DNA of 64,000 nt. Source: Corylus avellana. Lineage: Eukaryota; Streptophyta; Magnoliopsida; Fagales; Betulaceae. The notes under the pieces were generated by a model, which made no database searches, was not told the origin of the DNA, and was given only the letters and a program-made list of their open reading frames with translations. Position 1 is the first letter of the stretch. The number at the start of each line of letters is the position of its first letter. Below are positions 56,206-64,000 of the stretch, piece by piece. A program made the translations under genes and the position numbers. The stretch spans positions 10,752,259 to 10,816,258 of the forward strand of contig NC_081542.1 of assembly GCF_901000735.1 (NCBI RefSeq). The letters run 5' to 3'.

Positions 56206-59200
56206 ATGGGTCCCCAGATTTTCCCACACTTTCCCACCCTTTCCCTCACTTTCTCGCACTTTCTTCTCCTCTCTCTCCTACTCATCACGACCTCTGCCAC
56301 CACCACCATCTACGACCACCTCCGCCTCCATGGCCTCCCCACAGGCCTCCTCCCGAAGGGCATAACCAACTTTTCGGTCTCACCCACAACGTCGCTCTTC
56401 CAAATCTCCCTGCCAAACCCTTGCATCGCCAAGTTCGAGAACCAGCTCCTCTACGACCCCAACATCTCCTTTTACCTCACCCACGCCCACATCGGCAACC
56501 TGTCTGGTGTCTCGGCGCAGGAGCTCTTCCTCTGGTTCCCTGTGAAAGGGATACGCGTGGATGTTCCCAGTTCTGGGGTTATTCACTTCGATGTGGGCGT
56601 GGTCGACAAGCAGTACTCTTTGTCCCTTTTTGAGTCCCCTCCTGATTGCACCGTTGCCGAGCCTTTGGGCCCCAGTGATTTAGTCGATGGCAGTCTCCTG
56701 GATTCGGAGTCTCTGAAGGTCAGTATCTGTGTCACTTGTCTTCTACTCAATAAATTGTGTTGTTTGTAATATGTGCGACTTTTTGTTTGTTGGGGGGATG
56801 AATTTGGATTACTCTTTGAGGTTTCGCACTGTGGGAATCTGTGGGGATGTAAGAATATGTGGTTTTGTATGTTTACTTATGAATGTTTTTGTTGATTTAA
56901 TCGCTTTTGAAGTTTCAAGTACGATACAGGGTTTTGCTTTAATGGGTGGTTAAGTTGCGTTTAGTTTCAGGTTGCTTTTGATGAATTTCAATTGCTTTTT
57001 GAAGTTTTAAGTTGTGGGAGTTTTGTAATATGGGATTTTGCTTTGATAGGGTGGTGAGATTTTTTTTTTTTTTTTTAGGGCTTTTTTTTCAGTGAACTTC
57101 CGATTGATGTCTTAGGCTTTCCATTTTGGGTATTTGTGAGGATGTGATGATTATAAATGGAAATGGTGAATTTTGTGGTTATTTTTGTTGGCTCGGAGTG
57201 TTGTTTATATTGAGACTTATGATGAATTTGTCTGAGAAAAAAAATTGAATAAGATCTGGGCGTGATTATGTAATTTATGTTGATGTCATGCTCTTCCTCT
57301 AAGACTCATCAATCTTCAATTTTTTTGTTGCTTCCATGCCATTCATTTCCATAATGTAGCTCTTTCTGAAGAACTATAATTGATGTGGTGGTCATGCCAT
57401 GCCCTTCCATATAGGTTTAGATTTATGGAGAACTGTAAATCATTTACTATGTTGGGCTTCTGATTCTTATTTTTGGATATGACAACTAATAAATTTTCTA
57501 CTTTTAGCTTCTAGATTCTGTCCCCTTCCCTTCTTCTGTAAGTTGAACCTTAGACTCATCAATTTTCAAATTTTTTGTTGCTTCCATGCCATTAATTTCC
57601 ACGATGTAGCTTTTTCTGAAGGAGTATGGTTGATACGCAAAATTTGTGATGTCGAAATTTTGAGGGATTATGAATATGTGATTATTCAAGGTAAAATATG
57701 TTGACTCCTTTGCTCTACACTTTTTTTCCACCCAAGGCTGTGATGATTCCTAGTAAATACGAGAAGTTCTAATTTCATGATATCTGTTTTTGAGGTTGAT
57801 TTACACCAGTCAATCATGTAATTGTACTCTTTTTTGCAAAGGTATAATAGAACTTATGGTGATATAAAGAATCGAAGTTACTTATGATGATTCTTCTTTT
57901 GCATAGGGGGTCCTTTGCAGTTCATTCCTTTTAGCTTTTGCCCTGTTAAGAAAATTAATTGGGGACTGGTATTTAAGAATTTGATGAGTATCTTCGCCTA
58001 GGATTTTACTTCTGGCTTTAGTGATGTAATATTTGTTAAGTTACAAATAATGATGGTACTAGTCATAATGTATAGCATATTTTGGCTTCATTGTGTCCTA
58101 GATGGCGTTTTAATTTTCAATCAATGTTTTAGGTTGAAACAATTATATCCATAGACATAGCTGTCTTTACATATAGCTATCTTCATGGAAAAACCACTAA
58201 TGTGTTGGACTTTAAAAAGCAAAATTCATGTGTAAATTGCAATATCTTTTAGGATTTCAAATAATCTGTGATACTTAGGAGTCATGCAGTTGACCTTGGC
58301 AGTTGGGGTTTTTTCTTTATTGAGTTAGTACCAAATCGAGGCAAACTCTGAATACTAGAGAGCAAGTTGAGGGAAGGACGTATTGAAGCTTGGGATTTTT
58401 TTATTGGATGAATGAAATTTTTTATAGCAACACAAAGATTACAGAACTCTCCAGCAGAAGACCCACTGTATCACAAGTTGCTAAGCGACTTAATCCAACA
58501 ACAACAAAACAAAGTTATACAGACAACTCTCAATCTTCTCAGAGCCTAAAGCCACCTCCAAAACAACAAAGAATCCATACAAATGCCTCACAAAGAACAC
58601 CATCTATACAACCACAAAGAAAAGCAAAAGAAAGCTATGCACCAGCCACCAGAGCAGCAACAGAAAGCTCAGATCTCAGAATTCTTCCACCAGAAAATCA
58701 AACCTGCAGGACTCAGCACCAGAAACCTTCAGGACCAAAGCAGCAGCACTCTGAAGGAAATATAACCCTCCAAAAACAAGACCAGCCAAACTCAGGCAAA
58801 CAAGCCAAGGGCATTTTCCACAACCAGCAACAACCCAGCCAAAAAAGGTAGCCCAGCACTAACAAAACTGAAACATGCTAACTCACTACCATCAAAACTT
58901 GCCAAAAGCATTCGGATAACTAGCTAAACCAGAATACTTGAGGGAATGCCCCAGTTATTACAGAGAAGCACATTATCTTCATGAGCCTTAAACTTTCCTC
59001 TACCTCTCCCCACAATCCTAGTACTAACTTCCCAACAGATATTTTGCAAAATCTGTTCCTCAGTATAAAACCGGCTCCCGAATTTCACACTGTTTCTGTA
59101 CCTCAAAATGTTGTAGTCAGTAGAACCCCAAGCAAGCTTGCAAACAGCTGCTTTAAGACTCTTACCCCTCCAATCACTCATCCCTTTACCTAAGACCTCA

Positions 59201-59795
59201 TCCCAAGCAGTAGGAAAAGAAATTAGGGAGCACTTTTGTATCACTTCCCTCCAAATCCTCTTGCTGAAACCACACTCGCAATACAAATGATCTCTACACT
59301 CAATAATGCTCCTACAAAACAAGCGCTTCACTTACCCTGAACCATTTCAGCAATCTGTCTCCCGTAGAGAGCTATCTTGGGCTGCCAACCACAAGAAAAA
59401 AGCATGTCTTGGAATAGACACCAAATTTTTCAGATCTGGCCGGCAGCCAATTGAAGCTTGGGATTGTTCATCTCTATTCTATAATGTATAATCATTTAAA
59501 GAATCTTAATAACATATTAGCTTTTGCTGCACAGAATCTGTTAGGATGTGATAGTTCTGACTTTGTAATGTCTAATTCCTTCTTAAGTAGATTTTCTTTT
59601 GAAATTCGACTTTCTTGATCTGACCTTTTGTTTTCTTATAATATTGGGTGATAGTTACCCATAACTTCTCTTGATGAATTTGTATTTTCATTTCTGATGG
59701 TCCTAAATTTGGCTACCCTTCAATTTCAGGGCGAATCTGGAAAGCTCGAGTATGAACTTGGTCATGAGCGTGATGTACTGAGGGCAGTGTCATAG
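56206..59795 (+). CDS. DUF538 secreted protein, 2 exons, 192 aa
   Basis: A member of the plant DUF538 family, whose molecular function is not established. Exon 1 56206-56718, exon 2 59730-59795, GT-AG borders, 579 bp in frame. The start at 56206 gives a signal peptide (HFLLLSLLLITTSAT at about residues 18-32), implying secretion; an in-frame upstream ATG at 55852 would bury it. Family hallmarks: IYDHLRLHGLPTGLLPKG, ISLPNPCIAKFENQLLYDP, LSGVSAQELFLWFPVKGIRVD, and the C-terminus ESGKLEYELGHERDVLRAVS in exon 2. The 3.0-kb intron contains a LINE insertion. The exon 1 region is GC-richer than its surroundings. Confidence 0.93.
57303..57635. repeat. Pair of imperfect ~83-bp direct repeats in the DUF538 intron
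   Basis: 57303-57385 and 57552-57635 share GACTCATCAAT, TTTTTTGTTGCTTCCATGCC and ATGTAGCT.TTTCTGAAG in the same order. About 165 bp of unrelated sequence separates them. Origin unknown. Confidence 0.75.
58398..59449 (-). mobile_element. 5'-truncated LINE of another family with 16-bp target duplication
   Basis: A 1052-bp insert flanked by perfect ATTGAAGCTTGGGATT repeats at 58382-58397 and 59450-59465. The minus strand begins with a zf-RVT segment (58924-59331: IIECRDHLYCECGFSKRIW, and a long downstream helix), then a Gln/Lys-rich 3' region and a T-run near 58398. The zf-RVT sequence differs clearly from that of the main LINE, so this is a second LINE lineage. In the DUF538 intron. Confidence 0.88.
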
Positions 59796-60480
59796 ATTTG
59801 TGGAGGCAGATATGGTTCAATATTGGAGTTAGCTCACTCAACCTATAAATAAATAAACAAATTAAAGAAAGAGAAAGTTAGCATCTGTGGTTTTTTTTCT
59901 TTTCTTTTGCCTCGCGAGAATTTCAGATCTGGTTCCACTGGTCTTATGCTTGAGGAATGTGTGCTTCTGGGCTGTGTTGTACAGACTTTTTGGCCTGATA
60001 CTTCTGTCTTTATGAGAAAGATACAACCTTTGTTAAAAAAAAAAAAAAAAAAAAGAGGGAGAAGAGAAGAGAAGAGAAGAGGGTCATGTTTGACCGACAG
60101 GGGCATCGGGTCAGGTTGGTCTCCACAAATGGTATGCTGTAAATGTTGTTTGTTGTTTTCATAGAAGTCTCATTTGTAGCTGTTGTATTCAGTTCCTGTA
60201 AATTTAGGAAATGGCATTGCGCCATGATGGTTTTGATGAATAAGTATACTGGAAAAGTAAAATCTATGTTTGTTTTTATCATATTACTATATACAGATGA
60301 GTGTTGTGTTGAGTTTATTATGTAAACGGAGCCAACTGTCCGGGTTTTGTTGTTTTCTTACTTTTGTGTTAATTGATGAGATGATAAGACAACCTTTTCT
60401 TTTTGTTCCTTTTTATTTTTATTATTTTTCTTTCTTATAAATAATTATTAAAAATAAAATAAAAAGAATATCGTCATAGG
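59796..60480 (+). other. DUF538 gene 3' UTR and flank
   Basis: Non-coding. AATAAATAAACAAA at 59848-59861 may hold a poly(A) signal. An A19 run lies at 60036-60054, followed by a GAGAAGAGAAGA purine tract (60056-60080). Confidence 0.45.
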
Positions 60481-60666
60481 AATTTCTTTAGGTATCGTAG
60501 AATAGGAACCACAACCTCCCAATGTGAAGTTTTAGGTTGTTTGCTTAGTCCCTTAGAGGCACAAAGGAGTATAAGGTCAAGCAGAGCAGTCTATACGAAT
60601 GCACACAAAATGTAATGCAAGATAAAAGATTACAATTTATTCAAAGTTCAATCAATGGGAGAAAAA

Positions 60667-60730
60667 GAGGATTCGAACTAGTGATTTTCGTTTCATGAGG
60701 CATGCTTCTCAACCAATTGAGTTATCCCTT
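60667..60730 (-). mobile_element. tRNA-like promoter region of a degenerate SINE
   Basis: On the minus strand, A-box-like TAACTCAATTGG (60713-60724) and B-box-like AGTTCGAATCC (60669-60679) are spaced as in a tRNA. The acceptor arms do not pair, so it is not a functional tRNA gene. The body probably continues to about 60490 on the minus side. Confidence 0.55.
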
Positions 60731-60747
60731 GGAAATAATAATAATAA

Positions 60748-61010
60748 TAATGTTGTTGTGAAGCCGTAATGTTGACAATAATGTTGGTAGTATGTGTTTT
60801 GGAAAGGTATAAAGACATTCCATGACTTGTCTCTTTGGGAACAATAATAGTGTTAGTTGTGAAGCCGTAATGTTGACAATAATGTTCCTCCATGACTTGT
60901 GTCTTGGGGAACAATAATAGTGTTGTTGTGAAGCCGTAATGTTGACAATAATGTTGGTAGCACATGTACTTTTGAAACATATAAAGACATTCCATGACTT
61001 GTGTCTTTAT
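60748..61010. repeat. Imperfect minisatellite, three units
   Basis: The core TGTGAAGCCGTAATGTTGAC followed by AATAATGTT occurs three times (near 60757, 60858, 60929), alternating with CCATGACTTGT.TCTT and GGGAACAATAATAGTGTT segments. Unit length varies because internal parts are deleted. Confidence 0.85.
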
Positions 61011-61304
61011 ACAAACATTGGAAATTAATGACATCAAAAGCGAATTACATTTCCTTTATTCAATTGTTACAGCAACTCAAGGAGATCCTAGCTTACTTTA
61101 GAAACAGTGAAAGCACCAAAATTAGCAAGTGAAAAAGGGATTTGCATAGAAAGTAATTTGTTGGTAAACATTCCTTTTCTTATTCCATTTTTTTCCCTTC
61201 CCAACTTGGCTTCCATATGGGCTATAAATGATTCCATTTTTTTCTTGACGAGCCACATCATAAACTCCTAAGAGTAGGAAGAGAGAAAAGACCCACACTG
61301 CCAT

Positions 61305-64000
61305 TTAAAGCTCATCCTGCAAATCAAATAAAAGTAAATGAAAATCAATAAAGAAAGAAATAAAAGAATAAAGCAATACTTCTTATTTGTAAAGAACATC
61401 ACCACCAACCCAAATCCATTCCCCCACCCTAAACGATGCCGTTTTCGTCTTTAAAAATATCTGATTTTAAAACATCTTAATTTATCTATCAACAAGCAAT
61501 TACATCTCACATCCTATCAAAATCTTTACCTAATTCTCATTCTTCAATCCCTTTATTTTTAAACAGCATTTGCTTGTAATGCAAGCATCCAGCATTACCT
61601 CAAGTAATTTACTTTAAGAAAAAAAGTTTTGCTTCGTTACAATGGATGCTACCTCTATTTGACATTAAGAATAAGTAGAGAAGAGAATGATGCTTACATG
61701 ATCATAATCAAAGTGATCACGACGGTGATTCTGCATATGAAACAATCATGCAAGTCTTATTAGTTCCAAAAGTAAGACAAAACAAAAAGGAAAAGCACAT
61801 GAAACAAGGAAGAAACCAATCCCCATCAACTGCCCACCATTAGGAAACATCACAAGAAGTTTTCCCAATTAAGAGTCCTCTATAACTTTGTTCAGAAAAG
61901 AGGCCAAAACTCTTTAAAGAAATCTCTTTTCGGACTCGGCTACGTGGGAAATTCATTATAACTTCGTCTTATCTTGGCAAAAATAAAGATTTAATGCTAA
62001 AAGTAGCTCATTATTTGATTATTGTCTAAATTAAGGATGGTCTAATTTCTCCAGAAGAAGCTTTTGACAGGGAATAGCCATTTACAGTTGGGAGAAAAAT
62101 GCCAACTTAATGAATCAAGCACAGAAAACCAAACTTCCCTCAAAACTTAAAAAGGAAGGCCTCACCCCAAGCCCATGATAGGTTTTATGACTTGTTGTAT
62201 CATGAAGGTGGTCATCAAACAATGGAAAATAGATAAAAAACATGATGGCAAAATTAAAAGAGAGCAAGCACATCATTCATACCTTTCTGTATCTGTCTTT
62301 ATATCTATCTCGATAGCGGTGATCATAGCCCCTCTCTTTTCTCCTCCTTTCGCCTTCTTCTCTTGCTCTTTGAGCTTCCTGCACAATAAATATTTAAAAG
62401 GCTCGGTCACTTAAAAAGAAATTCACCCAAGATTGAAAAACTCATTGAAATTGCGTCAACAGTTTGTAATGCTAAGAACCTCTTCCTCTCGTGCTTTTCG
62501 CACTTGTTCTGCTTTCTCAAATGCCTCTTTTTCAGCCTGAACTCCCAGGAAAAAAGAAAAGAAAAGATATTCAAATAAGGAACTGCTATTTAGCTGAAAT
62601 ATGACACTGAAGGGAAAGGAGAAGGGCCACACCTCCCTATTGGCAAATACTTCCTCAACAACTTGTTTGGCATAATCTGGATCATCACTAATCAGAATGT
62701 TGTCGAAAACTGCCCCAGCCTTAACCTACATTTCAAAGTCCATTCATCATATAAACTGTTAATGCTTGCAACACAATGATCAGGCCTTCTAACAGAGAAA
62801 ATCGAGACTTATGCCTTACCTGCCAAACTTCAATTCCCACATACTTGATTGGCTTAAGCACATAAAGATCAGGATCATCTTCAAACTCTGGATATGTAAA
62901 GAGGAAACTACTTCAGTTGCAATCTTTTCAGACCTGCGGTCCTAATTATTTTACATCCTGACTTGAACAAAAATATATAGATATGTTTTGCAATACCTGG
63001 ATTATCAATCCAAGGAATCTTCCATTTCCCTTTATAGTTGGGGTTTTTAATCTTCTGTCAAGTCAAAAAGGGCAAGTTTATGAGAAACTGCACCAATCAA
63101 GCCTCAAACTATATCTGTAGTTCTTGAGCTTAATTGACATACCTTGCGCTTCCATGGTCCTTTAAATGCTGGATTAGGTACCTTTGAGGGCTTCCATATA
63201 CCATCCTCTTCTTCATCCCAATTATCAGGCTAATCACGGAAAAGAAAATGTGAGATGTCTTATTTCATTCTTTTTTAATGCGATTCAAAGGCATCATGTC
63301 ATAAAATAGCAGCATTCAACATCAAACTACAAAGGGAAATGAGGAAGAAAAATAAAAAACTGGCTTTGCTTATGCTGTGACTCTTAGACAATAAACAAAC
63401 CTCTTTAGCTTTTGGGTCGGGCACTTCTGCTGGAATTGAATCATATCCCTGCAATACCAAAATAAATATTAATGGTTTATGCAGTGCATATACAAACTGC
63501 ATAGCCATTAACTAGGAAGAAAAATACAAAGTCTAGATACCTCAGGTTTGATTCCATTAGGATCATCAATATATTCCCTATCATCCCAGTCTGCAGGCTG
63601 TGAGATATGGAAAATGACACTAAATTTTCAGAAGATCAATGAAAATTGCTAGATAAGATATGTCATAACAAGTAAGGTAAACCTCAAACTATCCTAGAAG
63701 GATATTGTAATGTGAAAAGTTGAATCTCATATAATTCTGAAAATTGAAGATTGATGGTAATCACCAAAGGATTATCGGAGTTAAGTTATTAAGTGACTAT
63801 TTGAGTATCTGAGCTCAAGGAGATACCTTTTTCGCATTGACTTCCTTAATTTTCCGTGGGGGAAGAATATCCCAATCTGTATACATGCTTCCAGAATCCC
63901 TCTCCCGATTGTCAATCAAGATGCTATATGTTGCATCAGGCCTAAGAATAAATGTATAAAAATGAGTAAGCTTGTCTGTTTCACATTCTAAATCCTTCTT
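61305..64000 (-). CDS. CRT3: Calreticulin-3, 3' eleven exons, 5' end outside the window
   Basis: An ER lectin chaperone for N-glycoprotein folding; plant CRT3 acts in quality control of receptor kinases. Exons in transcript order: 63827-64000 (continuing past the edge), 63541-63597, 63401-63448, 63143-63229, 62997-63054, 62820-62887, 62633-62725, 62480-62536, 62283-62378, 61698-61730, 61305-61316; GT-AG borders. The lectin domain end reads [20 protein letters not shown]-domain repeats follow ([51 protein letters not shown]); then YIGIEVWQ-type [12 protein letters not shown] and a helical [19 protein letters not shown]. The tail is basic ([11 protein letters not shown]) rather than acidic, which marks the CRT3 class and not CRT1/2. 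The last two exons join to give the ER-retrieval signal HDEL. 61030-61304 is the probable 3' UTR. Confidence 0.95.

Noticed and set aside
58390..58851. 153-residue Gln-rich ORF on the + strand
   Set aside because: It lies antisense to the LINE insertion 58398-59449 and uses its 3' region; no independent gene evidence.
60667..60730. tRNA gene on the minus strand
   Set aside because: A and B boxes are present, but the acceptor arms do not pair and the sequence continues into a SINE-like body.
60748..61010. CRISPR-like array
   Set aside because: Units are variable, imperfect and in a plant nuclear context; it is a minisatellite.

Overview
This window is nuclear DNA from a flowering plant, most likely a woody eudicot. 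The evidence is spliced plant genes (plastid-targeted TIC20 and BCCP, plant-type EMC10, LUC7, DUF538, calreticulin-3), AT-rich introns, and a heavy load of plant LINEs, LTR elements, TRIMs, SINEs and MITEs. A Fagales-like tree is my guess from the style of the LINE and is not proven. Three runs of exactly 100 N (8675-8774, 10086-10185, 31851-31950) are scaffold gaps of unknown size.

Layout. 1-2373 is a decayed Ty3/gypsy pol remnant split by a solo LTR with a perfect target-site duplication; 2374-2831 is probably its 3' LTR. 2832-3597 is a tandem TRIM array (three LTRs, two short internal domains). 3622-8674 is an L1-like LINE with ORF1 and ORF2 that stops at a gap. 8775-10085 is a small contig with the 5' end of KRI1. 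10186-14293 is a second, near-identical LINE segment with a 3' tail. 14306-16268 is repeat debris. 16269-20573 (-) holds four exons of EMC10. 21889-35890 (+) is a complete 13-exon LUC7-like U1 snRNP gene whose tenth intron contains a 2.85-kb near-identical duplication around a gap. 35891-42700 is intergenic with a foldback element and a hAT-type MITE. 42704-43309 (-) is TIC20-II. 45893-53212 (+) is plastid BCCP, seven exons, with LINEs and a TRIM in intron 1. 56206-59795 (+) is a DUF538 gene with a LINE in its intron. 61305-64000 (-) is the 3' part of calreticulin-3, running off the edge.

The host genes are unlinked housekeeping functions: ribosome biogenesis (KRI1), ER membrane insertion (EMC10), 5' splice-site selection (LUC7), chloroplast import (TIC20-II), plastid fatty-acid synthesis (BCCP) and ER glycoprotein quality control (CRT3). 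EMC10 and LUC7 are divergent neighbours sharing about 1.3 kb. No operon-like or novel host system is visible.

The most important observations concern structure. (1) Contigs either side of the 31851 gap overlap by 2.85 kb, so the LUC7 intron duplication is probably a false assembly duplication. (2) The two LINE segments overlap by 3.15 kb, and the outer flanks of the pair share an approximate target-site duplication, so they are probably one ~6-kb LINE with the KRI1 contig wrongly placed inside it. (3) LINE ORF1 and ORF2 overlap as ATGA in one copy, and the other copy has a premature ORF1 stop 69 nt before the same ATGA. (4) Several insertions consist of little more than the LINE 3' terminus plus A-tail between duplicated target sites.
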